Assembly (NCBI GenBank): GCA_963734575.1 | Contig: CAVTHT010000009.1 | Location: 124,001 to 188,000, forward strand | Length of the DNA: 64,000 nt | Source: CAIWHR01 sp963734575 | GTDB taxonomy: Bacteria; Pseudomonadota; Gammaproteobacteria; Burkholderiales; Casimicrobiaceae | Direction: 5' to 3' | Part shown: positions 53,935 through 63,706 of the stretch, one piece after another | Numbering within the stretch: position 1 is the first letter of the stretch | Layout of the letters: the number at the start of each line of letters is the position of its first letter | Notes under the pieces: model-generated | Told to the model about the DNA's origin: nothing | The model's database searches: none | What the model saw: only the letters and a program-made list of their open reading frames with translations | Translations under genes and position numbers: made by a program

Positions 53935-56831
53935 GTGCCGCGCGCCACCTACCGCCTGCAGCTGCATCGCGACTTCACGCTGCGCGACGCCACGGCGCAT
54001 CGTGCCCTACCTCGCGGAGCTCGGCATCAGCGACGTGTACTGCTCGCCGTATCTGCGCGCGCGGCCCGGCAGCCGGCACGGCTACGACATCGTCGATCAC
54101 GCGGCGCTGAATCCCGAGATCGGCGACACCGCCGACCTCGACGCCTTCGTCGCCGCGCTCGGCGCGCACGGCATGGCGCACGTGCTGGACGTCGTGCCGA
54201 ACCACATGGGCGTGATGGGCAGCGACAACGCGTGGTGGATGGACGTGCTCGAGAACGGACCGGCATCGATCTACGCCGACCACTTCGACATCGACTGGAC
54301 GCCGCGCGACCAGGACGTCGCCGCGCGGGTGCTGATCCCGATCCTCGGCGACCACTACGGCAACGTGCTCGAGCGCGGCGAGCTGCGGCTCGGCTACGAG
54401 CCCGCGAGCGGCGCCTTCGCCGTGCGCTACTACGCGCACCGCCTGCCGCTCGATCCGCGCACCTGCCGTCACCTGCTCGAACGCGCGCGGCAATTCGCCG
54501 GCAGCCTGCCGCCATCCGTCGCGACGCGCCTCGCGCGGACTGCTGGGCGGCATGGCGGCGCTCGCACCGCGCCGCGCCGGCGCGCCGGCGAAGATGCACG
54601 CCCGCCACGAAGCGAAGGAAGCGCTCAAGTCCGCAGCTCGCGCGCCTCGTCGCCGACAACGCCGACCTCGCAGCGCGGGATCGAGGAAGCGGTGGCGCGC
54701 TGGAACGGCACGCCCGGCGACGCAGCTTCGATGCAGGCGCTGCACGAGCTGCTCGAGCAGCAGGCGTTCCGGGTCGCCTTCTGGCGCGTCGCGTCCGACG
54801 AGATCAACTACCGGCGCTTCTTCGACATCAACGACCTCGCCGCGCTGCGCATCGAGAACGACGCGGTGTTCGAGGCGACGCACCGGTTGGTCCTGGGCCT
54901 CGCTGCAGCCGGCAAGGTCTCGGGACTGCGCATCGACCATCCCGATGGCCTGCACGATCCGGCGCGCTACTTCGAGCGGCTGCAGGTCGCCTACGCCCAC
55001 GCCACGGGCGCGAAAGGCGGCGACCCCGTGCGCGATCGCCCCCTCTACGTCGTCGTGGAGAAGATCCTTGCCGGCCACGAGGAGCTGCCGCGCACGTGGG
55101 CCATCCATGGCACGACCGGCTATCGCTTCGCGAACGTCGTCAACGGCCTGTTCGTCGACACCGCGGCGAAGACGCGCGTCGATCGCGCCTGGCGCGCGTT
55201 CGTGCGCGAGGAAGCGGTGGACTTCGACACGGCCGCCGCGCGAAGGCAAGCGCGCCGTGATGCAGAGCACGCTCGCCGCCGAGCTCAGCGTGCTCACGCA
55301 CCGCCTGCTGCAGATCGCGCGCGCCGATCCGCACACGCGCGACTTCACGTTCAACACGCTGCGCCAGGCGTTGATCGAGGTCACCGCCGCGCTTCCCGGT
55401 CTATCGCACGTACGTGAGCGATCGCGTGGCGCCGCACGACCGGCGGCACATCGAATGGGCCGTGGCGCGCGCCCGGCGGCGGAGCCGCGCCGCCGACGTG
55501 TCGGTCTTCGATTTCGTGCGCACGGTGCTGCTCGTGCGCCCGCCGGCGGCGCGCCGGCGACGCGCTGCGCGGCGCCTATCGCGCGTTCGCGATGCGCTTC
55601 CAGCAATTCACGGCGCCCGTCACCGCCAAGGGCGTCGAGGACACGGCGTTGTACGTCTTCAACCGCCTCGTCTCGCTGAACGAGGTGGGCGGCGATCCGG
55701 ACCGCTTCGGCACCACCGTCTCGGCATTCCACGCGCGCGAATGCGCATCGCGCGGAGCACTGGCCGCACACGCTGCTCGCGACCTCGACGCACGACAACA
55801 AGCGCTCCGAGGACGTGCGCGCGCGCATCGACCTCATTTCCGAGATGCCCGGCGCGTGGCGCCTCCTCGTGCGGCGCTGGAGCCGGCAGAACCGCAGCAA
55901 GAAGCGGCTGCAGGACGGCACGCCGGCGCCGAGCCGCAACGACGAGTACCTGCTCTACCAGACCCTGCTCGGCAGCCTTCCCACGGAGGACATGGACGAT
56001 GCAGCGCTCGCTGCGTATCGCGAGCGCATCAAGGCGTATGCGATCAAGGCCGCGCGCGAGGCCAAGGTCGGCACGAGCTGGATCAACGTCAATGCCGACT
56101 ACGAAGCCGCGCTGACCGGCTTCGTCGAGGGCCTCCTCGCCGCGGGCGAGCGCAATCTCTTTCTGGACGACCTGCGCAGCCAGCGCGCGTTCTTCTCCTG
56201 GTTCGGCATGCTGAACAGCGTCGCGATGACGGCGCTGAAGATGACCTCGCCCGGCGTGCCGGACATCTATCAGGGCAACGAGCTGCTCGATTTCAGCCTG
56301 GTCGATCCGGACAACCGCCGCGCGGTCGACTATGACGCGCGGCGCGCCGCCCTCGCCTCCCTGCGGCACATGGCCGAGGCGCAGCAGGCCGATCTCGCGT
56401 CGGCGGTGCGCGCCCTGTTCGCACGCCACGAGGACGGCCGCGCGAAGCTGTGGGTGGTCTGGCGGGCGCTGCAGCTGCGCGCCCGGCACACTGCGTTGTT
56501 CCGCGACGGCGGCTACACGGCGCTCGCGGTCGAGGGTGAGCGCGCGCGCCATGCGATCGCGTTCGCCCGGCACCACGAGGGCGAGCAATGCGTGGTCGTG
56601 AGCGGCCGGCTTTTCGCGTCGCTCGGGCTCGAGGCAGGCGCGCTGCCGGTGGGCGAGGCGGTGTGGCGCGACACGACGGTCGTCCTCGCCGGAGACTCTC
56701 CGTCACGTTATCGCGACGTCCTGACGGGACGCGCCATCGACGTGCGCAACGGCCGGCTCGCGGTGCGCGACGTGCTCACCGATTTTCCGGTGGCATTGCT
56801 GGTCGACGCTCGAGGCGACGCCTTCGGCTGA
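53935..56831 (+). CDS. treY: Maltooligosyltrehalose synthase TreY (several frame changes)
   Basis: Isomerises the reducing end of maltodextrin to a trehalose unit (GH13_26). Start at GTG 53935 is arbitrary because the frame is open from MalQ. Motifs: VPRATYRLQLHRDFTLRDA, YCSPYLRARPGSRHGYDIVD, LDVVPNHMGVMGSDNAWW, GLRIDHPDGLHDPARYF (nucleophile), VVVEKILAGHEELP (acid), KGVEDTALYVFNRLVSLNEVGGDP, STHDNKRSEDVRARI and TSPGVPDIYQGNEL. Frame changes: about 54000, 54535-54660, 55245, 55400, 55555 and 55740. Corrected length about 960-970. The stop at 56829-56831 lies inside a palindromic repeat unit. Last gene of the trehalose operon. Confidence 0.9.
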
Positions 56832-56836
56832 AGCCG
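56825..56836. repeat. GGCTGAAGCC palindrome at the treY stop
   Basis: CGGCTGAAGCCG forms a hairpin core; the stop codon TGA of treY lies inside it. It resembles the units of the 32 kb cluster and of 8967-8980. Confidence 0.45.
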
Positions 56837-56970
56837 GACGCGATCAACGAATCGCTGCGGTGCGTTTGCGGGGTCGGGCCCGCTGACGCCACTGCAGCGC
56901 ATGGCGGGCGAGCGATCACCGATCGGTGCGCGTCGGCGCCAATCCGCGCGGATCGCACCGACGCGTTTGC

Positions 56971-56976
56971 TATATT
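56971..56976 (+). promoter_or_regulatory. Extended -10 promoter of the SDR gene
   Basis: TATATT preceded by TGC gives an extended -10 (TGCTATATT); the -35 at 17 bases (GCGGAT) is weak, which extended -10 promoters tolerate. The leader to ATG 57007 is about 25 bases and contains GGAGAG. Confidence 0.4.
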
Positions 56977-57006
56977 CGTTTTCTCACTTGCATCGTGGAG
57001 AGCACC

Positions 57007-57762
57007 ATGGCGGGCAGACTCGAAGGAAAGACGGCGCTCATCACCGCGGCGGGACAGGGCATCGGGGAAGCGACCGTGCGCGCCATGGCGAAGGAAGGCG
57101 CGACGGTCTACGCCACCGACGTGAATGCCAAGCTCCTGGAGCGCCTGGGCGGTACGCCGAACGTGCACACGCGCCAGCTCGACGTGCTCGACGACGCCGC
57201 CATCGCACGCACGTGCGACGAGCTGCCGCCGCTGCAGATCCTCTTCAATTGCGCCGGTTACGTGCACAACGGGACGGTGCTCGACTGCACGCCCAAGGAC
57301 TGGGACTTCAGCTTCAATCTCAACGTGCGCGCGATGTACATGATGATCCGCTGCGCGCTCCCCAAGATGCTCGCGCACTACGAGACCAGCCGCGTCGGAG
57401 CCAGCATCATCAACATGAGCTCGGTCGCGTCCAGCCTGCGCGGCTTGCCCAACCGGTTCGCTTACGGCGCGTCGAAAGCGGCCGTCGTGGGCCTCACCAA
57501 GGCGGTGGCGGCCGACTTCGTGATGAAAGGCATCCGCTGCAACGCGATCGCACCGGGCACGGTCGACACGCCGTCGCTCCACGAACGCATCAACGCCTTT
57601 CCGGACCCGGTGGAGGCACGCAAGAGCTTCATCGCCCGCCAGCCGATGGGCCGCCTCGCGACGGCGGAGGAGATCGCGCCCGTCGTCGTGTTCCTCGCCT
57701 CCGACGAGGCCGCGTTCGCGACCGGGAACATCTACTCGGTCGATGGCGGGATGACGATCTAG
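57007..57762 (+). CDS. Short-chain dehydrogenase/reductase (BDH2-like or 2-keto-3-deoxy-L-fuconate dehydrogenase-like)
   Basis: A 251-residue NAD(P)-dependent SDR. Rossmann motif TAAGQGIGEA, NCAG (residues near 80), catalytic SSVASS-Y-K triad (Ser in NMSSVASS, Tyr and Lys in YGASKAAVV) and the tail GNIYSVDGGMTI are all present. Its branch includes 3-hydroxybutyrate dehydrogenase type 2 and bacterial 2-keto-3-deoxy-L-fuconate 4-dehydrogenase. Because an FAH-family hydrolase follows on the same strand 1.1 kb away, the latter is a reasonable guess. ATG 57007 has a GGAGAG site. Confidence 0.85.
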   Translation: MAGRLEGKTALITAAGQGIGEATVRAMAKEGATVYATDVNAKLLERLGGTPNVHTRQLDVLDDAAIARTCDELPPLQILFNCAGYVHNGTVLDCTPKDWDFSFNLNVRAMYMMIRCALPKMLAHYETSRVGASIINMSSVASSLRGLPNRFAYGASKAAVVGLTKAVAADFVMKGIRCNAIAPGTVDTPSLHERINAFPDPVEARKSFIARQPMGRLATAEEIAPVVVFLASDEAAFATGNIYSVDGGMTI

Positions 57763-57794
57763 CGCGGCGCGGACGCTTACCGCAACCCGAACAA

Positions 57795-57822
57795 GGGCAG
57801 CTCGCGGGCTGCCCTTCGCTTT
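57795..57822 (+). terminator. Terminator after the SDR gene
   Basis: GGGCAGC / GCTGCCC stem (57795-57801, 57808-57814) with six-base loop, followed by TTCGCTTT, 33 bases after the SDR stop. Confidence 0.65.
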
Positions 57823-57887
57823 CATTGCCGCCGGCGACCGCACACGCTGCGGCGGCGGTTCGGCCGGGCCCCGCTACGCCGCAGACG

Positions 57888-58394
57888 CTACGGGAGCTGC
57901 GCCGGGTTCGCGCGCCACACGGCGTAGGTGAGCACCGTCGCGAAGGCCACCCAGCCGGCGTACGGCACGAGCAGCGCGCCAGCCACGCGGCGCACGCGCC
58001 AGAACGCCACGAGCGTCGCGAAGACGAGCGCGCACAACACGAGGATCTCCAGCAGCGCGGCCGTACCCTGGTGCCAGGCGAAGAAGAGCCACGTCCAGAG
58101 CGCGTTCGCGGCGAGCTGGACCACGTACAGCGACAGCGCCACGCGCGCTTGTCGCCACCCGCCCTGACGCCACACCAGCCACGCAGCGGCAGCCATGAGG
58201 ACGTACAGTGCTGCCCATACGGGCGCGAAGATCCACGGCGCGGGCGCCCACGCGGGACGTGCGAGCTGCTGGTAGAACGTCCCCGCATCGGCGGAAGCGA
58301 TCGCACCGAGGGCGCCGGCCGCGAGCGTAACCACGAGCCACGCGACGAGTCCGACGAGCTGCGTCGACGGCGGGTACGGGGTGATGTTGGGCAT
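57888..58394 (-). CDS. tspO: TspO/MBR tryptophan-rich sensory protein
   Basis: A 168-residue membrane protein with five helices. TspO signatures: FYQQLARPAWAPAPWIFAPVW, ALYVLMAAAAWLVW, LYVVQLAANALWTWLFFAWHQ and the C-terminal PYAGWVAFATVLTYAVWRANP. The Trp-rich pocket and length match TspO proteins, which bind porphyrins or lipids and affect redox stress responses. It is a single-gene unit facing the SDR terminator. Confidence 0.93.
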   Translation of the reverse strand: MPNITPYPPSTQLVGLVAWLVVTLAAGALGAIASADAGTFYQQLARPAWAPAPWIFAPVWAALYVLMAAAAWLVWRQGGWRQARVALSLYVVQLAANALWTWLFFAWHQGTAALLEILVLCALVFATLVAFWRVRRVAGALLVPYAGWVAFATVLTYAVWRANPAQLP

Positions 58395-58495
58395 CGTTGC
58401 AGCACGGGCCGGACGGCGCCGGCGCGTGCGACGTGCAGCGGCGTGAAACCTGCGATCGGCTCGCGCCCGGCTCGCCGGCGGACGCGGCCGGCGTA

Positions 58496-58651
58496 TCAGG
58501 TCGTCGGCGTATCCGTGCCGGGTGCGGCCGGCTCAGTCGTCGTCGCCGGCGCATCCGGGGTGCCGGCCTTCTTCTGGCGCTTCTCTTCCTTCTTCTTCTG
58601 CTTGGCGAGATCGCGCTGTCTCTTGGCGAATGCGTAGTTGGGCTTTGCCAA
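58496..58651 (-). CDS. Small basic Lys-rich protein (51 residues)
   Basis: Reads LAKPNYAFAKRQRDLAKQKK from a TTG start, then KEEKRQKKAGTPDAPATTTEP, ending TPTT. The N-terminal NYAFAKRQRDLAK element followed by a Lys/Glu helix is a pattern I have seen in short proteins of related proteobacteria, but no function is known. An AGGGGA site lies 6-11 bases before TTG. It is very basic and may bind nucleic acid. Too short for automatic ORF calls. Confidence 0.6.
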   Translation of the reverse strand: MAKPNYAFAKRQRDLAKQKKKEEKRQKKAGTPDAPATTTEPAAPGTDTPTT

Positions 58652-58791
58652 TGAATGTCCCCTGTAAGGAAGTGAAAAGGCCAGATTACGTCATTTTGCG
58701 GCGGCGCGCACTCGTCCGCACGTGCGACATCCTGTGCAGGCGCCGCGCGCCGCGGCAGCGCGCAGGCGACGCCGGCCACCCGCGGTTTGGT

Positions 58792-58797
58792 TAGAAT
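58792..58797 (+). promoter_or_regulatory. -10 element for the FAH-family gene
   Basis: TAGAAT in the context GGTTAGAATGAC; the -35 (17 bases upstream) is weak. It lies 41 bases before ATG 58838. Confidence 0.35.
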
Positions 58798-58837
58798 GAC
58801 GCTCCCCCGAACCCCCCATTCCTCACAAGGCAAGAAG

Positions 58838-59699
58838 ATGAGACTCGTACGCTATGGCCCGCCCGGCAAGGAAAAGCCCGGCCTGATCGACGCCGACGGC
58901 AACCTGCGCGACCTTTCGCGCAAGATCAAGGACATCGACGGCGAGGCGCTCGCCCCCGCCAGCCTCAAGGAGCTTGCGCGCCTCGACACGCGCCGCCTGC
59001 CGCTCGTGAAGGGTCGCCAGCGCCTCGGCTCGTGCGTCGCCCAGCCGACCAAGTTCCTGGCCATCGGCCTCAATTACGTGGATCACGCGAAAGGAGGCCG
59101 GGATGCCGGTCCCGGAGAACCCGATCCTCTTCTACAAGTCGCCGTCGTCGATCGTCGGCCCGAACGACAACATCATGCTGCCGAAGGATTCGACGCACAC
59201 CGACTGGGAGGTCGAGCTCGGGATCGTGATCGGCCGCAAGGCGAGCTACGTCGAGCCGAAGGACGCGCTCAAGTACGTCGCCGGCTACTGCGTCATCAAC
59301 GACGTCTCCGAGCGCGACTACCAGCTCAAGCGCAGCGCCCAGCAGTGGAGCAAGGGCAAGGGCTGCGACACCTTCGGGCCGATCGGCCCGTGGCTCGTCA
59401 CCACCGACGAGATCCGCGATCCGCAGAACCTCGACATGTGGCTCGACGTCAACGGCGAGCGCAGGCAGACGGGCAACACGCGCACGATGATCTTCGGCGC
59501 CGCCGAGATCGTCGCCGACACGTCGAAGTACATGACGCTGCTGCCGGGCGACGTCATCGCCACGGGCACGCCGCCGGGTGTGGGCATGGGCAGGAAGCCG
59601 GAGCCGCAGTTCCTCAAGGCGGGCGACGTCGTGACCCTCGGCATCCAGGGTCTCGGCGAGCAGAAGCAGAAGGTCGTCGCGTGGAAGAAGACGCGCTGA
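58838..59699 (+). CDS. Fumarylacetoacetate hydrolase family protein (one-base insertion)
   Basis: About 286 residues. N-terminal DUF2437-like segment MRLVRYGPPGKEKPGLID, then the FAH core: LAIGLNYVDHAKE, PENPILFYKSPSSIVGPND, WEVELGIVIGRKA (metal Glu), YCVINDVSERDYQLKR, KGCDTFGPIGPWLVT and GDVIATGTPPGVGMG. This layout is that of 2,4-diketo-3-deoxy-sugar-acid hydrolases, ureidoglycolate lyases and related enzymes, which cleave a 2,4-diketo acid into pyruvate and a second acid. A duplicated G near 59093 breaks the frame. A role in L-fucose or L-rhamnose oxidative breakdown is inference only. Confidence 0.88.
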
Positions 59700-59796
59700 A
59701 CGCGGCCTGATCGCCACCCGGTACCGGCGCGTCGCGGCTCACGGCGGCGAGCGCCGGACCGATCTCGGGCGGGCGCGGCGACGCACGCGCCTGTCC

Positions 59797-59802
59797 TACA
59801 AT
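59797..59802 (+). promoter_or_regulatory. Possible -10 of the aminopeptidase-bioA-dacB unit
   Basis: TACAAT about 48 bases before the start of the peptidase gene. No good -35 is visible. Confidence 0.25.
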
Positions 59803-59850
59803 GCGGTTGTTTCCACTGGCCATCGCCGTCACGCGACGGCGTCGGTGCCG

Positions 59851-60855
59851 ATGTCGATCACCCCGCTCAACCGCCCCGATCCGCTGTATCCGCCGCTCGA
59901 GCCGTACACCACCGGGCGGCTCGCCGCGGATGCGCTGCATTCGCTGTACTGGGAAGCGTGCGGCAACCCGGCGGGCGTGCCGGTGCTGTTCCTGCACGGC
60001 GGCCCGGGTGGCGGCTGCCTGCCTCACCACCGCCGCTTCTTCGATCCGGGGTTCTGGAACATCGTCCTCGTCGATCAGCGCGGCGCCGGCCGCTCGACGC
60101 CGGCCGCGGAGATCACCGACAACACGACCGCGCATCTCGTCGAGGACCTGGAGCGGCTGCGCGCCGCGCTGTCGATCGACCGCTGGATGCTGTTCGGCGG
60201 CTCGTGGGGATCGACGCTCGCGCTCGCGTACGCGCAGGCGCATCCCGAACGCTGCACGGGACTGGTGCTGCGCGGCGTGTTTCTCGCACGGCGCGCCGAG
60301 CTCGACTGGTTCATGCACGGCATGGGCACGATCTTCCCCGAGGCGGCGCGCGCTTTCGTCGAGTTCCTGCCTGCACCGGAGCGCGCCGACGTCCTGCGCA
60401 GCTACTACCGCCGCCTGAGCGACCCCGATCCGGCCGTGCATCTTCCTGCCGCGCGCGCCTGGGATCGCTATGAGTCCGCGTGCTCGACGCTGCTGCCGCA
60501 GCAGGAGACACCGAACCGCCTGGACCACGACGCGAGTGCGCTCGCCATCGCGCGCATCGAGGCGCACTACTTCGTCCACCGTGCCTTCCTGCCGGAGGGC
60601 GCGCTGCTCGACGGGCTGCCGCGCATCCGGCACCTGCCCTGCACGATCGTGCAGGGCCGCTACGACATCGTCTGCCCGATCGGCACGGCCGACACCCTCG
60701 CACGGGCGTGGCCCGAAGCCGAGTACATCGTCGTGCCGGACGCCGGGCACTCGGTGCGTGAGCCCGGCATCGCACGCGAGCTCGTCGCCGCAGTCGCGCG
60801 CATGCAGGTGCGGCACGCCCGCCCGCGCGCCGTGCGCGAAGCCCGCGTTCCCTGA
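59851..60855 (+). CDS. pip: Prolyl aminopeptidase (proline iminopeptidase)
   Basis: A 334-residue alpha/beta-hydrolase (family S33) removing N-terminal proline. Family motifs: EPYTTGRLAADALHSLYWEACGNP, FLHGGPGGGCLPHHRRFFDP, DQRGAGRSTP, nucleophile elbow GGSWGSTLALAYA, and a C-terminal His in PDAGHS. I prefer ATG 59851 over the GTG two codons earlier. No signal; cytoplasmic. It ends seven bases before the bioA start. Confidence 0.93.
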   Translation: MSITPLNRPDPLYPPLEPYTTGRLAADALHSLYWEACGNPAGVPVLFLHGGPGGGCLPHHRRFFDPGFWNIVLVDQRGAGRSTPAAEITDNTTAHLVEDLERLRAALSIDRWMLFGGSWGSTLALAYAQAHPERCTGLVLRGVFLARRAELDWFMHGMGTIFPEAARAFVEFLPAPERADVLRSYYRRLSDPDPAVHLPAARAWDRYESACSTLLPQQETPNRLDHDASALAIARIEAHYFVHRAFLPEGALLDGLPRIRHLPCTIVQGRYDIVCPIGTADTLARAWPEAEYIVVPDAGHSVREPGIARELVAAVARMQVRHARPRAVREARVP

Positions 60856-60862
60856 TCCCGCG

Positions 60863-62191
60863 ATGAGCGACAGCCACGGCAACGACCGCTGGCTCGAGCG
60901 CAGCCGGGCCGCGGTATGGCATCCGTGCACCCAGATGAAGGTGCACGAGGCGCTGCCGCTGGTGCCCATCGCCCGCGGCGAGGGCGCGTGGCTCCACGAC
61001 TTCGACGGGCGTCGCTACCTCGATGCCGTGAGCTCGTGGTGGGTGAATCTATTCGGCCACTGCAATCCGCGCATCAACGCGGCGCTCATTGCGCAGCTCG
61101 GCGAGATCGAGCACGTGATGCTCGCGGGATTCACGCACCGCCCCGTCGTCGAGCTCTCGGAACGTCTCACGGCGCTCGCGCCCGCGGGCCTCGGCCACGT
61201 GTTCTACGCTTCCGACGGCGCGTCCGCGGTGGAGATCGCGCTCAAGATGGCGTTCCATTACTGGCAGAACCTCGGCCGTACGCACAAGACCACGTTCGTG
61301 AGTCTCACCGGCAGCTATCACGGCGAGACCCTCGGCGCGCTGGCGGTAACGGACGTGCCGCTCTTTCGCGAGACCTACGCGCCGCTGCTCGCGCAACAGG
61401 CGCGCGTGCCCGCGCCCGATGCAGCCGCATACGCCGAGGGCGAGAGCGCAGCGCGCGCCGCGGCCCATCATGCCGCCGATGCGCTCGATGCGTATCTGGC
61501 GCAGCATCACGCGGTCACCGCGGCGCTGATCGTGGAGCCGCTGGTGCAGGGCGCGACCGGCATGGCCATGCATCACCCCGACTATCTTGCGCGGGCCCGC
61601 GCGGCGTGCACGCGCCACGACGTCCTGCTGATCGCCGACGAGATCATGACGGGCTTCGGCCGCACCGGCTCGATGTTCGCCTGGGAGCAGGCGCACGCGC
61701 CGGCGCCCGACCTGATGTGCCTTTCCAAGGGCATCACCGGCGGCTACCTGCCGCTGTCCGCCGTGCTCGCGAGCGACGGCATCTTCGCGGCCTTCTACGA
61801 CGACTCGGTCGCGCGCGGCTTCCTGCACTCGCACTCTTACACGGGCAACCCGCTCGCCTGCCGCGCGGCACTTGCCGTGCTCGACATCTTCCGCGACGAC
61901 GACGTCGTGGCCGCAAACCGAGCCCGCGCCGCACGCTGGCAAGCGCTCGCCGCGCCGTTGCAGCAGCATCCGAAGACACGGCACTTCCGTCAGTGCGGCA
62001 TGATCCTCGCGTTCGAGGTCGCGAGCGGGCGCGCCGATTTCGCGCGCTGGTGCTTCGCCCGGGCGCTGGAGCGCGAGCTGATGCTGCGGCCCCTGGGCAA
62101 CACCGTGTATTTCATGCCGCCCTACGTGACGACGGACAGCGAGATCGCGCATCTCGTGGCTGGCGTGCGCGACATCCTCGACGATGCCTGA
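60863..62191 (+). CDS. bioA: Adenosylmethionine-8-amino-7-oxononanoate aminotransferase
   Basis: PLP enzyme of biotin biosynthesis converting KAPA to DAPA with SAM as amino donor. The 442-residue ORF shows the BioA start AAVWHPCTQMKVHEALPLVPI, SSWWVNLFGHCNPRIN, TGSYHGETLGALAV, DEIMTGFGRTGSMFA and PLP-lysine in CLSKGITGGYLPLSA. Intact. No other bio gene is in the window, so the rest of the pathway lies elsewhere. It overlaps dacB by eight bases. Confidence 0.94.
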   Translation: MSDSHGNDRWLERSRAAVWHPCTQMKVHEALPLVPIARGEGAWLHDFDGRRYLDAVSSWWVNLFGHCNPRINAALIAQLGEIEHVMLAGFTHRPVVELSERLTALAPAGLGHVFYASDGASAVEIALKMAFHYWQNLGRTHKTTFVSLTGSYHGETLGALAVTDVPLFRETYAPLLAQQARVPAPDAAAYAEGESAARAAAHHAADALDAYLAQHHAVTAALIVEPLVQGATGMAMHHPDYLARARAACTRHDVLLIADEIMTGFGRTGSMFAWEQAHAPAPDLMCLSKGITGGYLPLSAVLASDGIFAAFYDDSVARGFLHSHSYTGNPLACRAALAVLDIFRDDDVVAANRARAARWQALAAPLQQHPKTRHFRQCGMILAFEVASGRADFARWCFARALERELMLRPLGNTVYFMPPYVTTDSEIAHLVAGVRDILDDA

Positions 62192-63695
62192 CGCGCCCAT
62201 GCGCATGCCGCGAGTGAGGGACCTGGCGATGCGGCATCGCTCACGGCGGTGCGTTCCGCGTGTCGCGCAGCTCGTGCTTGCCGCGCTCGCCATGATCGCT
62301 GCGCTCGCGCACGCGGCGCTGCCACGCGAGGTCGCTCGCGCCTTCCTGGATCAGGGCGTGCCGCTCAACGCGGTGGCCATCGTGGTGCAGGACGTCGATG
62401 CCATGCGGCCGCTGTTCGCGCACCAGCCCGACAAGGCGATGAGCCCGGCGTCGGTGATGAAGCTCGTCACGACCTACGCCGCGCTCGGGATGCTCGGTCC
62501 CGAATACCGCTGGCGCACCGAGGCCTATCTCGACGGGCCGCTCGAAGGCGGCGTGCTGAAGGGCAACCTCGTCCTCGTGGGCCACGGGGATCCGAAGATC
62601 ACGATCGAGCAGTGGCAGTCGCTCATGGCGCGGCTGCGCGTCAACGGCCTGCAGCGCATCGAAGGCGACCTCGTGCTCGACCGCACCTACTTCGACCTAC
62701 CGGCGCAGGACCGCGCCGCGTTCGACGGCGAGCCGCTGCGGCCCTACAACGTCGGGCCCGATGCCCTGCTCGTGAATTTCAGCAGCGTGAAATTCTCGTT
62801 CGCACCCAATCCCGACACGACGGCGACGATGTTGCTGCTCGACCCGCCGCTGCCGGAAATCCATGTCGTCGCGCCGCCCGGGACGAGCCAGGAGCCGTGC
62901 AACGACTGGCGCCGGCATCTCTATGCGATGTTCCGCGACGCGTCCTCCTCCGCGGAGGTCGTGTTCGCGGGGAGCTATCCCGCCGCGTGCGGCGAACGCT
63001 CGTGGTACGTGGCCCTGCTCGACACGCCGGCGTATGCCCACGCCATGTTCACGCATTATTTCCAGGCCGCGGGCGGTGACTTCCGCGGCACCTGGCGCAA
63101 CGGCAAGGCGCCCGCCGGGGCGACCCCGTTCGCGGCGCTCGAGTCGCCGCCGCTCTACGACATCGTGCGCGACGTGAACAAGCTTTCCAACAACGTCATG
63201 GCACGCCAGCTGTTCCTGACCCTCGCGGCGCGCGACGGCGCCATTCCGGCAACACCCGCACGGGCAGCGACGGCGGTGCGCAACTGGTTGCGCTCGCGCA
63301 AGCTCGCGATGCCGCGGCTCGTGCTCGAGAACGGCTCGGGGCTCTCGCGCATCGAGCGCGTGAGCGCCGGCGGCCTCGCGCGTCTCCTCCTCTCGGCGGA
63401 GCACAGCGCGGTGCGCGAGGAGTTCACGACCTCGCTGGCGGTCGCGGCGACGGACGGCACGGTGGAAAACCGGTTCCAGAACGGCGGCGTGGCGGGCCAG
63501 GCGCTGCTCAAGACCGGTACGCTCGAAGGCGTGCGCGCACTCGCGGGCTACGTGCTGGACGCGCAAGGCCATCGCTGGGTCGTCGTGGCGCTCGTGAACC
63601 ACCCGCGCGCCGCGCGCGCGCAACCCGCGCTCGAGACGCTGGTCCAATGGGTGTATCGCGACGGCAGCGCCTGGATGCGCGCCCGCGCACGCTGA
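62184..63695 (+). CDS. dacB: D-alanyl-D-alanine carboxypeptidase/endopeptidase (PBP4 family)
   Basis: Periplasmic peptidoglycan peptidase of family S13, 503 residues. A signal peptide (LVLAALAMIAALAHAALP) is preceded by a basic N-terminus. Active-site motifs: SPASVMK (SxxK), LSNN (SxN), and LLKTGTLEGV (KTG). An insert of about 150 residues between SxxK and SxN contains VLDRTYFDLPAQD and YNVGPDALLVNFSS, typical of PBP4. ATG 62184 overlaps the end of bioA. Intact. Confidence 0.94.
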   Translation: MPDAPMRMPRVRDLAMRHRSRRCVPRVAQLVLAALAMIAALAHAALPREVARAFLDQGVPLNAVAIVVQDVDAMRPLFAHQPDKAMSPASVMKLVTTYAALGMLGPEYRWRTEAYLDGPLEGGVLKGNLVLVGHGDPKITIEQWQSLMARLRVNGLQRIEGDLVLDRTYFDLPAQDRAAFDGEPLRPYNVGPDALLVNFSSVKFSFAPNPDTTATMLLLDPPLPEIHVVAPPGTSQEPCNDWRRHLYAMFRDASSSAEVVFAGSYPAACGERSWYVALLDTPAYAHAMFTHYFQAAGGDFRGTWRNGKAPAGATPFAALESPPLYDIVRDVNKLSNNVMARQLFLTLAARDGAIPATPARAATAVRNWLRSRKLAMPRLVLENGSGLSRIERVSAGGLARLLLSAEHSAVREEFTTSLAVAATDGTVENRFQNGGVAGQALLKTGTLEGVRALAGYVLDAQGHRWVVVALVNHPRAARAQPALETLVQWVYRDGSAWMRARAR

Positions 63696-63706
63696 GGAAG
63701 CCATCG

